From Paulownia fortunei (Eukaryota > Streptophyta > Magnoliopsida > Lamiales > Paulowniaceae), in the NCBI GenBank assembly GCA_019321725.1, contig CM033121.1, forward strand, positions 15,562,001 through 15,626,000: 64,000 nucleotides of DNA, given 5' to 3'. Positions 1-11,636 of this stretch are shown here, one piece after another. A program made the position numbers and the translations under genes. The notes beneath the pieces are model-generated. The model saw only the letters and a list, made by a program, of their open reading frames with translations, was not told where the DNA came from and made no database searches. The stretch's first letter is position 1. The number at the start of each line of letters is the position of its first letter.

Positions 1-1612
1 GGCGAAGTTGAAATAGAATTCATGTTATGTTTTTTCCTTTTCATAAGTAGTTTTCAATTGTTTTCTGTAAGTATCTTGTTTGATTTCATTCTTCTGGAGA
101 AATTATAACTGTGCAACAAATTGGCTGACTCTTTAACATAAAAAATCCAACTTGACTAAGCCAATTTTTCGAGCTTTGCTTGAAGTAATTAAAGTTTTTA
201 CATTTTACCACTCCTTTAGTCTTAAATTTATTGTTTTTTTTTTGGGGTGGGGGTGGGGTGTGGGTGTGGGTGTGGGTGTGGGTGTGGGTTAAAATAAGAC
301 CTTATTTTTTAAAAAGGATTTTTTTTATAAATATATTCTCACTTGAAATTAATGATGTAACACAATTTTTAATGATAATAATGTCACGAAACATAGAAAC
401 ATAAAAATAGAATGGAGTATTACGAGGAAGGTTTTCAAGGGGGCTGTGATCATTTCTATGACCATTTCTAATACTTATTTATAATAGACAACAATTTCTA
501 TTTGTTTATCTGCATCTCAGTTAGGGCTGTGAGTAGGTTGAGTTTTGGTTAACCTTGAGCATTTTGGATCTAAATTGGCCCACTAGCAATAAAAACCTTT
601 CTAGCATTTTTAAGATACTCTCCCACCCGTACTTGATTCCGCACTTAGCTATACCTATGACCATGCATAATTTTGAGTTGGAGATTTTGCTTCTAATTTG
701 ATTACATAGAATTCGTTCTTCCATACTCATCAATCTTTTTAAAAATGCTAATGTAGTCAAGTTTGTTACATCGTGCAAAGAAGAGGACATCCTGGATTCT
801 GTCAAGAGTCATCCTAAAGCATATATTCGAACATGAAGCTGATTATGGATCAAATGGATAAATGTACACTTGATTCTGAAGTTGAAATACTCATGGTTAT
901 GGATTTATGTCTGCTTTTCAAAGTACTTTTTAACACTTAGGTCCACTAGGACCACCATAGGACTGTCCACGATTTGATCCTATCAAGACATGAATTAATT
1001 TCTATTTTTGTCCTTGTAGCCCACATGCACTTGCTAGCTGATTGATGTTTACCCATTTATCTAAAGTTTGGTCCACTACTTGAATGGAATTATTAGATTA
1101 TAGTAGGATAAGTAGTGAAAAACATCAATACAGTGAATCTGCATTCAATTCATGTAAGATCACCACTCATTTACAGTGCACATGTTTAAAAATCTTGTGT
1201 TTAGATCTCTTAAAAATAAATAAATTTAGTGTATGTGGCACCCCACACACTTATGCACAGATTGAGATCCAAAAATTACATTTAGGCTTTCACATGATTG
1301 TTGCATAGAATTTTTTGATTTATGTAGTCATTGTCCCGCGTTTGGAGGATTCGTTAATTTTGGAAACGATGGAATTTTAAGGTACTTCCATTCTTTTATT
1401 GGGAAACATATAGATAGAGTGAATGAAATGTTTTCGTGTTGCTACTTAGGCATGAAACAATAATGTTGCCGATACCATGTTAAGATTTGACTTTAAAAGG
1501 AGAATAATTCTCCGCATTTAGTAATTTGGCAAAAGTCTTGATACCAATATGCTGCTGATACAAAATCAGTAGCAATATAGATGTCAAGCCAATTTTTTAT
1601 CATGTGAATTTT
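1..1612. repeat. Left copy of a 1.6-kb direct duplication
   Basis: This block recurs in the same orientation at 58687-60300, with matching order throughout and differences limited to point changes and small indels. It already matches at base 1, so the duplicated unit extends upstream of the window. Both copies lose similarity at nearly the same place (about 1600 and 60295), after which each runs into a different retrotransposon. No ORF is shared by both copies, no TG...CA ends are visible and no PBS or PPT adjoins it, so I do not call it an LTR. It could be a non-coding segmental duplication or an unclassified element. Confidence 0.85.
241..290 (+). repeat. G-rich microsatellite, GTGTGG-type
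   Basis: Runs of three to five G separated by T or TGT are repeated here, which fits a potential G-quadruplex on the plus strand. The matching place in the second duplicate (58938-58950) has only one short GGGGTGGGGG run, so the array has expanded or contracted since duplication. Confidence 0.85.
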
Positions 1613-1805
1613 CACTTACCATGAGTAGTGAGAGGCTCGGATATTATATTTTTCATTCCTTATAAAATTTCGTCCCCAAAATTTCATTTAACGAAAAAGT
1701 TCAGGATATTTAATTTTTATTTCATCATTCTTTTCCCAAATGGTCTCTTCTATCGATTGGTTTCATGCCAACAGACTAGCCTTCATATATTTTCTTCTCT
1801 TTGGT
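1613..1805 (-). mobile_element. Tekay-type gypsy fragment: end of pol, PPT-like run and LTR start
   Basis: Read on the minus strand, this matches the 3' end of pol in the gypsy element at 43664-43860: the end of the chromodomain region, with KYPELFR before the stop, then a purine run, then an LTR start resembling TGTGATACCC here mutated to TATAATATCC. The LTR portion is only about 40 bases and abuts the duplicated block. It is a deletion scrap of the same family as the element at 40996-51107. Confidence 0.7.
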
Positions 1806-1924
1806 AGGAAAGCATGCAATAAATTCACTTCAAAATCAAATTATCATTTTTTCAAAAAAATTGAGGCCCAAAACCTTCTTAAACAATTTGTCATTTCAAC
1901 GCATCTTTTTTAGATACATAAAAT

Positions 1925-2090
1925 ATAAAAATCATCCAAAATTAGATTTATTAATGCAAAGTTATGCCTTTTCAAAGTTTCGATAGGGGACTTCATAAGG
2001 TTTAGACAAAAAGTGCTACATATAAAGGGAAACTTGGAAAAGGTATAATTTTGTGTAAAATGTTCATTTTTGGATAATTTTTCTTTAAAT
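1925..2090. repeat. Imperfect inverted repeat (hairpin) in an otherwise featureless stretch
   Basis: Arms of about 60 bases (1928-1984 and 2028-2085) are reverse complements with roughly three quarters of positions matching by eye, around a loop of about 45 bases. Small opposite-strand reading frames in the arms encode similar peptides (YAFSKF and YTFSKF), which is a by-product of the palindrome. The rest of 1806-2270 is AT-rich and holds nothing I recognise. Confidence 0.5.
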
Positions 2091-2284
2091 AGCAAAGCTT
2101 AGGTTATAAATTTTTCAAGAAAAAAGTAAAAGAAGAAAATGTTAAATTTAATTTTCAATGAGTATTGCACCCTAATTCAATTTTCATATCTCCAAACAAA
2201 ATATGTTTAACACCGTACCTAAAGCCACATCATCTATCTCGTTCCTCGCCCCCTAACACACACATCTACACACGCACAAGTTCT

Positions 2285-2590
2285 TTGCCAACACATTATA
2301 TCCATCTAAGAAATAATAAAATTTATGTCCTGTAACTCTTTCTAAAATTTGATCCATGAAAAGTAATGAAAATGATCTTTTCTAATAACTAAGTTGGGTT
2401 TTCTATAATCAATGCATATTTGCCAACAAATAATAGTTTTAGTTGAAATTAATTCATTATTTTTATTATTGATTATAATAACTCCAGATTTATTAGGTAC
2501 AACCTGAGTAGGATTCATCTATTTGCTGTCAGAAATAGGATTAATGATTCCATTATCTAAGAGTAATGACTTCATTTCTCACTATTTTTT
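2285..2590 (-). pseudogene. Athila reverse transcriptase, N-terminal fragment
   Basis: Minus-strand translation shows LLDNGIINPISDSK, then VQVVP-like NPTQVVPNKSGV, then ICIDYRKPN and a frameshifted MDQILERVTGH with KFYYFLDGY. These are the finger and early palm blocks of gypsy RT in their usual order. The first catalytic Asp region (FLDGY) is present, but the sequence ends before the FxDD motif. A stop and at least one frameshift break it. Confidence 0.8.
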
Positions 2591-3403
2591 TTATATTAGG
2601 ATTTAGTTTTCGTTGAATCTCTTTAGATGATTTAGCATTATCCTCTAAATAGATGTTATGCGCGTAAATTAAAGGACTAATACCTTTAATGTCAGCAATG
2701 GTTCATCCTAAAATATTTTTATGTATTTTTAGAGTTTTGACACTTTTTCGGGATGCATAAAGTTTGGAAGAAATTATTGCTGGAAAAGTCTCATTCTCAC
2801 TCAAAAAATAGTATTTCAAATCAAATGACAAATATTTCAAATCAATTATGCGAGCTTTAATACTTGATGGAATAAATTATACTATTGATGATGATGAAAG
2901 TTCTTCAAATTTTAGTTTCTAAAAAGGTTTTTCTTGTACATGCGAAAATTCAGAAAAAATATTAGAGTGTGTTCTTTTACAAATACTTTTAATTTCAAAA
3001 TAAGTTTCTAAATGATCAAAGAAATTAGTGATAGTAAAATATTTGTTAACAAGTTCCTCAATTGAATCCACTTTATGTACTTCGACATCTTTTTTAGGTT
3101 GCTTACAAACATTAAACACATTTAGTTTCAAAGTCATTTTCAAAAGATAACTTTAAAATACCAGTCTTACAATTAATCAAAGTATTTAACGTTGCAAAAA
3201 AATGATGACTCAAAATGTTAGGAATCTGTATATGACGTGCAACATGCTATGTCCAAAATATTAAAATCGACTGAAAAGTAAAACTTATTAATTTGTACCA
3301 ACATATTTTCTACTACTCCCTTTGGAGTTTTAATCGAATAGTCAACTAGTTAGATTACAACAGAAGTTGTTTTAAATTTTCTCAAATCAGACTGTTCATA
3401 AAT

Positions 3404-4545
3404 TCAGAAAGGTAGAAGATTTACATTAACACCAAGATCAAGTAAAGAATGCGTTATTCTAGTGTTTCCTGTGGTATATGAAATAGTTGAACAATTTGAA
3501 TATTTGTATTTGGGTGTAGTGAATTGTTGAATGATGGAACTACTTTTTTTAGTTAAAAATGCCTTCATTTGTACATGATATTTTCTTTTAGCTATATACA
3601 AATCTTTTAAAAATTTAACATAACATGGAACTTGTTTGATTGCATCCAACAATGAAATATTAATCCTGACTTGTTTAAAAACTTCAAAGATTTCAACATT
3701 TAAATGCAATTTTTGATTTAGTTGCAATCTTTGGAGAAAATGAGCTAGAGGTGAGTATTTTTCATTTTCAAAAGGTGAGTATTTTTCTTTTTCATCATTT
3801 TCAAACTCAGCTTCATTAAACTTACCTTCATCGTCAATACTATTTTCATTATTCATTTCTAAAGGTGGATTAAAAATCTTCTCATTGGGATGAATAGTTT
3901 TGTCAATAATTTTTTCATTTTGTAGAGTTGTGAACAAATTAGCCTCATTGACTGAATTTTCACCTGAAAAAGAAATATGACACTAAGTGGAATGATTAGG
4001 TTGAGGTTGAACAAAAAATTTATCATTTTCATGTGTACGCAAAGAGGCTTTTAGTATTGAAAGTATGCTTTTAATCTTATTGATGGCTTGTAAAATTTGT
4101 TTATTGATGTTTGTCTGTCCATGCATAAATGCTTGCAAAGTCTCTTCAAGGGATTTTGTATGTGAAACTGGATAAAAAGAAAAGTTAGATGAATTTTGTG
4201 AATGTAGCGGTTGAGCACGATTATCATCTCGCTAACTAAAATTGTGATGATTTCTCCATTGTGGATTGTAAGTTTTAGAATATGAAGAATGAAAAAGCTT
4301 TTTGAATATGTTCATGACATTTGCTTGTGCTGGAATATTTGGACATTTATTGGTGGAATGTCCTACAAGTTCACAAATGTTACAAATTTCTTCATCTTGC
4401 ACATATTTAATTTTATTTGTGCTTTTAAATTTCATGACCTCAACTTTTCTTGTTAAACTAGCAATCTTAGCATTTCGATCATCTTCTTGACTAAGATAAT
4501 ATTTTTCTTTATTACTATTAGCAAAATTAGAACTATTATAACCTT
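3404..4545 (-). pseudogene. Athila gag C-terminus and aspartic protease, decayed
   Basis: A minus-strand frame, nearly open across 4545-3404, starts with a basic region and a CCHC knuckle (CNICELVGHSTNKC, spacing C-x2-C-x4-H-x4-C) that binds nucleic acid in the family. It continues through an acidic linker and ends in the protease region, with conserved blocks ISLLDAIKQVP, VKFLKDLY and LLDLGVNVNLLPF. The last block corresponds to the Athila catalytic signature, usually LLDLGASVNLLP. Stops separate the knuckle part (4232-4435) from the longer 177-residue frame (3404-3937). Identification rests on motif wording and order, which I consider strong. Confidence 0.85.
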
Positions 4546-4599
4546 CGAAAGAAATAATACTATACTATGATTGAGAGTTTTTTGGCAAATGGTTGATAC

Positions 4600-4790
4600 C
4601 CCACCCCAACAGTATCATTTGATGGATCAAAACACACGTATACAAAATTATATTTTCTTTGTATCCGCATGTTTTGATTCAGTATGAATCTTTGGCTCTG
4701 AATTATTAAATTGAACTTGTTTGAATAATAACCTGGGTATGCCCTGTGTATTTGTACATAATTTTTTATCTATAGATTTACTTTTTGCAA
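4600..4790 (+). mobile_element. LINE J, 3' end only
   Basis: The stretch matches the 3' untranslated region of the other LINEs here, including the shared AAAACACA-GTATACAAA block and the GTTTTGATTCAGT block before an AT-rich tail (compare 21690-21868). Only the last 190 bases of the element remain. The Athila remnant is cut off on its left, and the 5' leader of LINE A follows directly on its right, so it forms a head-to-tail pair with LINE A. Confidence 0.7.
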
Positions 4791-5014
4791 CTGCTTGCAT
4801 GTGGGGCTCGATTTTTTAGAGAAAATTTGCTCTTTTGACTTTGGTTTTTAATTTCAGCATTGCAAGTGGGTTTTGTGATTCATTGATAGTGGTCTGTAGG
4901 TTTGGGATCTGATTTTTCGCACAGAGGTAAGCCCAAAGTCATGGATAACAGATTCATTTTGCTAGGTGTTTTTCCTTCAGGTAAATTCTGTGCTGCTTAT
5001 GATAACCTCTTAAA

Positions 5015-5978
5015 ATGGCAAGAAAAAAGAAGAATCGACAACAAAATATGGGTGTTCCTGCATTTTCAAGAAAAAATGAAGAGGGGTCTGTGGGTTTAAA
5101 AAATGAGTACAACTTAAGAATACTAGGTGCAGTAGCCAAACGTGTGGAGGTCCAATAGGGTGTTTCTTTGAGCATTTCTACTAGCAATTCTTGCACTTTG
5201 GGTGTTGAGGATATATATCTGGATTCACAAGCTTGAGTTATGATGGTAGCAGCGTGAAGGAGGAAAGTGCAGATAAAGTGCATGATAAAATGCCTGAGAA
5301 GAATACTGACAAGGTGTTTGAAAAAATATCAAGTTAGAATGAAAAACAAAATCCTAAAGCTCCTTGGCTCAGCTTGTTTAAGGATAACAGAAGTCTAGCT
5401 CAGGGACTTAAACTCACCAAAATTGAGTCTAATGAGAAAGATGAAGTGGTTCTAGATGCCCAAGACCTGGACAATGTGGAGGTAGCGTGGGGTTTTTGTT
5501 TAGTTGGGTACTTTGCTGCAAAATTTCCTAGAAAAATGGCATTTTGCTACAGCTTTGTGACTCATGTAAGGTGAAATATAAGTACTATGCACACTCTAGT
5601 AGTTGGCTTGTGTTCAGGTTTGAGAGTGCAATTGATAGGGACTCGATGCTAAATGGAGGTCCTTACTTTGTCTATAGCTGACACCTCTTGCTGAAGTTGA
5701 CGCCCTCATGTTTTGAGTTCGATGATGATGAAACTAGTATCATGCCGGTATGAATTAACCTTCCAGGTCATCCAACAACCTTAAGCAAGATTACCTCGAA
5801 GGTGGGCAAGCCATTGTCTACAGACAAGCTCACTTTCAGAAAAGAGAGACTGTCCTATACAAGGGTCCTATGGAAGTGGACGTGGCTAAGGAGTTAGTCT
5901 GGTCTATTAGACTTAAGCTGCCTAATGGTAGAATAAGGGAGCAACTTGGTTTCATTTGAGTTTGAGCCGAAATTCTAT
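5015..5978 (+). pseudogene. LINE A ORF1 (gag-like, DUF4283), frameshifted
   Basis: ORF1 is the RNA-binding protein that packages LINE RNA. The ATG at 5015 begins a lysine-rich MARKKKNRQQ start like those of LINEs C, F and G. After frameshifts near 5150 and 5230 it enters the DUF4283 region: LFKDNRSLAQGLKL, an acidic stretch, then VEVAWGFCLVGYFAAKFP (5374-5550). It continues, broken, through CFEFDDDE and KVGKPLSTDK to FEFEPKFY at about 5975. The zinc knuckle that should follow (compare CESCKILDHSTGAC in LINE D) is lost to the deletion that joins ORF1 to ORF2. Confidence 0.85.
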
Positions 5979-6009
5979 GTAAAGTTAGTTTCTTTTATGC
6001 TTTTCATAC

Positions 6010-6600
6010 CATGGTGAGTTGGAAAAGCTTGTGGGACAACTTGGTTGAAACAAATTTAGACAACATTGTCATGGCTTGTTTTGGGGGATTTCAACAATGT
6101 TTTGAAAGTTGAGGAGAAGTGTAATGGGGCAGAAGTCATGTCGTATGAGGTGAGAGATTTTGTTGAATGTTGCATGTTGCATGTCTTGGGGCCTTAACGA
6201 TTTGCAATCAGTGGGCTATTTCTTTACATAGACAAACAACTCGATTTAGAGTAAACTGGACAGAGCAATAGTCAACAATTTATGGTAGGATGAGGTGTTG
6301 TTGGGCCTAATAAATTTCTTACCACCGGGGTGCTTGTCAGATCACTCACCTTGTATTATTTCTTTTCTCAACTATAAGCAATGTAGGAAAACTCCTTTCA
6401 GATTTTTAATATGTTGACATCTCATGAGGATTTTAGGAATTATGTGAGTTCGGTTTGGAGCCGACAAGTGAGGGGCATTGCACAATTTGTTCTTTGGCAA
6501 AAACTTAAAAGGCTTAAAGGATCATTGAGACAGTTAAATCAAAAGCACTTTGCACATATTTCTATGAGGGCTGAGGTAGAAATAACCAACTGAAATTGGG
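6010..6600 (+). pseudogene. LINE A ORF2, endonuclease C-terminal half
   Basis: AP-type endonucleases nick the target DNA. Visible blocks are WLVLGDFNNVLKVEEKCNGA (about 6080-6140), the SVGYFFT strand and LPPGCLSDHSPCI (about 6320-6360). The last block carries the catalytic Asp-His pair of the family in intact form. Roughly the first 100 residues of the domain, with the catalytic Asn and Glu, are gone with the deletion at about 5990. Frameshifts follow near 6415. Confidence 0.8.
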
Positions 6601-6829
6601 GCATATGGAATTGCATGATCAACCTGGAAATACACTGCTATAGGCAAGAGTTGCAGGATTGAGGAAGGAAGCTTGGTTCTTAGCAAAGGCAGAAAGGAGT
6701 TTTTATTTGTAAAGAGCCAAATACCACTACTTTCACAATAATGATAAGTGCACAAAGTGTTTTCACACCATTATCAAAAGAAATGCCAAAAAGAACCATA
6801 TTTCAACAATTGGCAAAGAGGACAGATCA

Positions 6830-8100
6830 ATGACAACGTCTTACCAACAAGTGGTGCATGAGTTTGTTCGATTCTATGAGAAACTCTATGGCAAAGCTGA
6901 TAACTGTGAGCCTTTAGACATGAATATATTGAGGTCTGGTTCTTTAATCACGCAAGACCAAGGGGAGCAACTCATAAGACCCATCCCAAATTGTGAAATA
7001 AAAAAGGCACTTAATGGTATTGGAGATGACAAAGCACCGAGTCCAGATGGTTATTCAACATGTTTTTTCAAAAAAGCATAGAGTATAGTGGGGGACCAAT
7101 TTAAGGAGGTAGTTAAGGAGTTTTTCTCGTCGGCCTCCTTACTTGAACAGTGCAACCATATGGCAATTACTTTGGTACCTAAAACTAGCTACTCACCAAT
7201 AGTAGGGGACTTCCGACTTATTGCTTGCTGCAATGTTTTCTATAAGGTCGTCTCAAAGATTATTGCAAGTAGATTGGCCCCTGTGCTTGATTCACTTGTG
7301 GACAGGGCACAATCAACCTTAGTTGGAGAGAGGAGTATTATTGATAACATTTACATGGTGCAAGCATAGTTAAGGCAATATGGTAGGAAAAGAATATCAC
7401 CAAGATACCTCATCAAAGTGGACCTCAGAAAGATGTATGATTTTGTTAACTAGCAATTTCTAGAACCTGATCTTGTTGGGTTGGGATTTTTGTCTTTGTT
7501 CATTCATTGGGTGATGGAATGTATATCTACGACTACATACTCCATTGAATTGAATGGCTGCCTTCAAGGATTCATTTTGGGTAAGAAAGGCCTTCGACAA
7601 GATGACTTAATCTCCTCCTTTTTGTTTGTTCTTCGTCTTGAATATTTCTCAAGATTTATGAAAATGGAAATAGAGTACTTAGATTTCAACTTCCACATGA
7701 AATGTAATCAGACAAGGATCACCCACCTGGCTTTCGGGGATAATATTATGCTAATGGTGAGGGGTGATACTCGTTTAGTTTAGATTCTTATGGGCTACTT
7801 ACATAAGTTTGGAGCTACTTCAGGTTTAGGGGTCATAGGTTTTGAAATCAAGCCTTTATACAGCTGGTTCTGTGGGAAGAGACTTGGAGATATTCAGGCC
7901 ATGATAGATTTCACTAGGGGATCCATGCCTTTTCGATACTTAGACATCCCCAGAGCAGCAAAAAAAGTTAAAGTCATGCATTATGCCTCATTTACCGACA
8001 AGATTGCCTCTTACATCAATGTATGGACATGCAATTCTCTTTCATATGCAGGACGAGATGAACTTATCCGATCAGTTTTGCAAGTCGTGGAATGTTTTTA
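6830..8100 (+). pseudogene. LINE A ORF2, reverse transcriptase
   Basis: This is a non-LTR RT with blocks in the usual order: KAPSPDGYSTCFFKK (7035), ITLVPKTSYSP and ACCNVFYKVVSKIIASRL (7165-7280), RSIIDNIYM, the motif-A region LIKVDLRKMYDFVN (7415), the GLRQDDLISS block (7590), motif C LAFGDNIMLM (7730), and the thumb MPFRYLDIP (7927). Motif C should read FADD; here it is FGDN, so a catalytic Asp is lost. In-frame stops occur at 7079, 7369 and 7783 among others. Confidence 0.9.
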
Positions 8101-8890
8101 GCTAGCTATCCTTCTAATTCTTTCTGCAGTTATTGATAGGATCACTAGAATTTGCAGATTGTTTTTGTGGGGATCCAAGAGCACTTTGGTTGCTTAGAAG
8201 GACACTTGTTTACCGAAGAATGAGGGTGGACTTGGTTTCAAAGACGCAAAGGCATGGAACTTAGCAGTTTTGGCTAAGACCCTTTGGAACATCCACTCCA
8301 AAAAAGACATACTTTTGGTGAGATGAGTCAATAGTGTGTACTTGAACAGTGGCTCAATTTGGGACTGGAATCCAAGAAAGGGAGACTCCTTTGTTCAAGA
8401 TAATTTGTGAGATCCAAAACCTGTTGGTGAGTATGGTTGGCACAAGGCAGTTGACAGTCCAACAACATTTTGAGTAGGCCGTAGGTGAAGAGCCAAACAC
8501 AACTCGGGCATATGAGTTTTTTTGGCTAAAGTAAACTAAGATCATTAAATACACCTAAACACTCCATGTTGTGGTTAAGTGCAAGGACTGGATTAAAAAC
8601 ATTGATATAAACTGAACTTGTGTATTTTCTGAAAGGGACTGGGAAACACTTCAACGCCTTTTCTTTTAGTGCAACTTTATCTGCACAATCTGGACACACA
8701 TCAGATGTTGGATTGGGATGGCCAGGAGAATGACTATAATCAACAACGCTTTGAAATGCATAAAAAAGGAGGCCAGGGGCATGTCTTAGCAAAATGCAGC
8801 GAAGAGGATTGTGTTGGCCAGCATTGTATACCAACTTTGGAATGCAAGGAACAGGAGAATCAAAACACATGTATACAAAGAATTTTGCCA
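8100..8890 (+). pseudogene. LINE A ORF2 C-terminus, connection and zf-RVT remnant
   Basis: After the thumb come the ICRLFLWGSKS-type and LPKNEGGLGFKDAKAWN-type blocks (8150-8260), then KTLWNIHSKKD. From about 8640 the zf-RVT region is recognisable (LFFxCNF, CTIWTHIRCWIGM), then the region ending in AAAACACATGTATACAAAG near 8880. The intervening 8535-8640 is a non-matching insert or rearranged patch. Stops and frameshifts are frequent. Confidence 0.75.
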
Positions 8891-8894
8891 AGAC

Positions 8895-9165
8895 GTGACC
8901 TTGGTTGGATTTGTTCAAGGACAACATAAGTTTATCTCAAGGCATCAAACTATCAGCTTATGAGTCCAACAAAGGGGAGGATGTTGTGTTGGAAAATCAA
9001 GACTTAGATGAAGTAGACAATGCATGGGGATACTATTGTCTGGTGGGTTATTTTGCTGCAAAATTTCCAAGTAAGTCAACCCTGTTGTAGCTCTATGACT
9101 ATTGGAAGGTTAAATACAAATACTTTCTCCATAGCAGTGGATGGTTAGTCTTCAAGTTTGAGAAT
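8895..9165 (+). pseudogene. LINE B ORF1 fragment (DUF4283)
   Basis: LFKDNISLSQGIKLSAYES, then the acidic stretch and VDNAWGYY-CLVGYFAAKFPSK, then KYFLHSSGWLVFKFEN. This is a second copy of the ORF1 DUF4283 region, directly attached to the LINE A tail. It stops at about 9165, where the same bases switch to LINE C in the opposite orientation. Only about 90 codons remain, with a stop after KSTLL. Confidence 0.85.
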
Positions 9166-10297
9166 CCATCCTTTTTAAATGCCGTCGTGATATGGTTTCG
9201 TTTGACAATATCATGGAAGAATTTCATGCATCTATCACTATTCTTGAGGTAAGAGCATTTGGCCTGTTGTTGATAGAAGATCCTTTCCGCCTCACCCCAA
9301 AACAATGTTTTTTTCCTCAAGTCAATGACTCTAGCCCGCAACATCTCATTTTTAGGTTGATCATGTAGCTGTAATTGTGCCTCTTTTAAATCCTGATTTG
9401 CCTTAGAAGCAGGAGTAGAAATATGCCAAAAGTGCTTCTGATTTAGATATCTAAAAGGGCCTTTCCATGCTTTCAATTTCTTACAAAGAATAAACTATGC
9501 AGTCCCCTCATTCTTTGATTCCACACTGACTGCACCGTTGTTTGAAAATCTCCATGGTAAGTCCACATATTAAAAAATTTGAATGGTTTACGTACCGCAC
9601 GTTCCTGTTGAAAAATTATGACAATGCACAATGAGTAATCCGACAAACACCCAGGTGGCAATAAGTTAGCTTACCCAAGAAACTCCACAAGCATCCAAGG
9701 ATTATTCATCAAAGCCCTATCCAATTTGCATCAGACTTTATTATTGCTCCTAGTATAAAAACATCCCATTGATTGTAAGGTCGATAAGCCCAAAGTAATA
9801 CAACAATCAAAAATATCTCTAATTTCATATGCCGTAACCTCAGCCCCATTACACTTCTCCTCGGCCTTCATTACATTATTGAAATCTCCTAATATCAGCC
9901 AAGGGCGTGTCAAATGCATACCCTTGTTCACTGAATTGCTCCATAAAGGTTGTCTTCTAATAATGGAATAAAATTCATAAACAAAACTAATTTGAAATAT
10001 ACACGAACTAACCTTACATGTGACTGTGCAGTGGATAACTTTTAGAAGAGATCTCCTCTGGTTCCAGCAATACTTTGGCAGGGTTCCATAGCACCAAGAT
10101 TTTGCCTCCTCTATGTAAATGAAAGTTATTTATCTCGTTCCAATTGGAAATTTGTTCCTCCAAATCTGCTGTAGCTTTTGCTAATTCAGTTTTATTCTTC
10201 CAATCAAGTCTAAATTTTGTTGCTTAATGAGGCTACGAACCCCATTTTATTTTAGGGGTAGATTTTGACCCCTAATATTCCAATATGCAGCATTCAT
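9165..10297 (-). pseudogene. LINE C ORF2, endonuclease and start of linker
   Basis: It starts MNAAYWNIRGQNLPLK at 10297, with Asn-7 corresponding to the metal-binding Asn of the endonuclease. The GDFNN block (WLILGDFNNVMKAEEKCNGA, about 9895) is intact. The last catalytic block reads LSDYSLCI, so the expected catalytic His (LSDHSPCI in LINE A) is Tyr. It runs on through KAWKGPFRYLNQKHFWHIS to FFHDIVKRNHITTAF at the junction. RT is absent. Stops separate the three main frames. Confidence 0.85.
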
Positions 10298-11636
10298 TGT
10301 AATATAAGAAGGGTCTAGCCCTTCTTTTTATCATTCGTTGTAGGTATGGCTTGTTTCAATACCATTTTACCCTTGACTTTCTTTCCTATATCCACATCTG
10401 GCCGTTTGTCCAAGGACTCATTGTTCTCAAGATGAGGGGGAGGGGGATCAATTAGCTCATTTGTTCCTTTTTTTTTTTTTTGGGAACTAGAGTGAATGGC
10501 TCCTTCAAGGACGTAGTGGGCTGTACACCTTGGTTGATCTTCCACCTGGTTTCTTTCTGTTGGTTATCAAGTGTGTCCACAGTTGTTGGACCATGAAGAG
10601 TGTCCACAACTACTGGACCATCTGGGTTGGGTTCCTTGCACGTGTTTCCTTGCTGGCCTGATGGTGTACCTGTAGCGAAAATATCTATGCTAGTTCCCTT
10701 AACTTGGTATGTTGCCTGGTTTAAGTTGGCCTCCCCTTTATTTTTATTAAATGACTTTGGCACGTTGCATGCATCAGTATGATGGCCAAGCACTTTACAA
10801 CCTGCACAATATTTGGGCTCATATTCATAATCAACCTGTTGATCCCTAATTCTTCCATTTGGTAGCTGAATGTGAATGGACATCACTAATTCCTTAGCTG
10901 CATCAACTTTAACAAGAACTCTTGCATAAGATAGGCATTCATTAGTTGGTGTTAGCTTATCCACTGATTGGTTTGCCCACCTTTGAAGTAACTTTACTTA
11001 AGGCATCAGTTTCAACATTAAGGATCTGTCATATACAAAGTAGGGGCCTATGCATTTTTGAATTTGAAAACAAGCCAACTATTCGTATGAACATAGTATT
11101 TATATTTAACCTTCCACGGGTCACACAACTGTAACAACGCCACTTGGGAACTTCGCTACAAAATATCCCACCAAGCAAAAGACCCATGCAACTTCTACAT
11201 TATCAAGGTTTTGAGCTTCTAAGACCACCTCCTCTACCTCATTGGTATTAACTGCAGCAAGTTTAATTCCTTGGGCAGGGCATCTGTTGTCTTCGAACAA
11301 GTTGAGCCAAGGGTCCTTAGGAGTAGTTGGTTTCCTTGGCATTTTCCTAAGCACCTTGTCCGTATCCTTCTTAGGATTTTCATTGAACACCATATCTGCA
11401 TTAACTTCCTTCTCTCCATTTCCACCATAACTAGACTGCTGTGATTCCGTATCAGAGTCAACATCCCCAAATATGCAAGAGACACTAGATGAGACACCTA
11501 AATTTGACCCATTGAGTTTTCTTCGAACAATTGGGAGAGACTTAAGGGCTACTTTTTTCACCACACCAGACCCACCTAGCTTATCAACGGTTGGAACATC
11601 CATGGTTTGTATATGTTTTTTCTTCTTTTTAGCCAT
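10294..11636 (-). pseudogene. LINE C ORF1 (DUF4283 plus zinc knuckle), broken
   Basis: The ATG is at 11636 (MAKKKKKHIQ). A serine-rich, acidic N-terminal segment leads to DUF4283 (LNLFEDNRCPAQGIKLAAV, VEVAWVFCLVGYFVAKFPSG) up to about 11135. The frame shifts there and resumes at 10964 with a region ending in a CCHC knuckle, CAGCKVLGHHTDAC (about 10760-10805). A basic tail follows. A TAG at 10315 stops it 18 bases before the ATGA overlap with ORF2; LINE D has CAG at that codon, so the stop is a point mutation. Nucleic-acid chaperone and binding roles are inferred from the family. Confidence 0.85.

Larger units (their letters stand above)
2270..4600 (-). mobile_element. Athila-type Ty3/gypsy remnant (gag, protease, start of RT)
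   Basis: On the minus strand the order is gag zinc knuckle (about 4390), a linker, a retropepsin-like domain (3404 end), a degraded spacer, then the start of reverse transcriptase (2590-2290). The protease and RT wording is that of plant Athila elements. There is no integrase and no LTR: the RT stops near 2280 inside unrelated sequence, and the upstream side stops near 4600 against a LINE tail. It is a doubly truncated dead copy with many stops between 3400 and 2600. Confidence 0.85.
4791..8890 (+). mobile_element. LINE A, plant L1-type non-LTR retrotransposon, decayed
   Basis: The element has a leader (about 4791-5014), ORF1 with a DUF4283-type domain, a junction where the end of ORF1 and the start of the endonuclease are deleted (about 5980-6010), the endonuclease C-terminal half, RT, thumb, a zf-RVT remnant and the 3' region to about 8890. 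All frames contain stops. It lies head-to-tail between the LINE J tail and the LINE B ORF1 fragment. About 110 bases at 8535-8640 replace part of the ORF2 C-terminus. Confidence 0.9.

Noticed and set aside
8526..8927. 133-codon minus-strand ORF
   Set aside because: It lies across the LINE A 3' end and the start of LINE B, both of which are plus strand and recognisable; the minus frame has no known motif.
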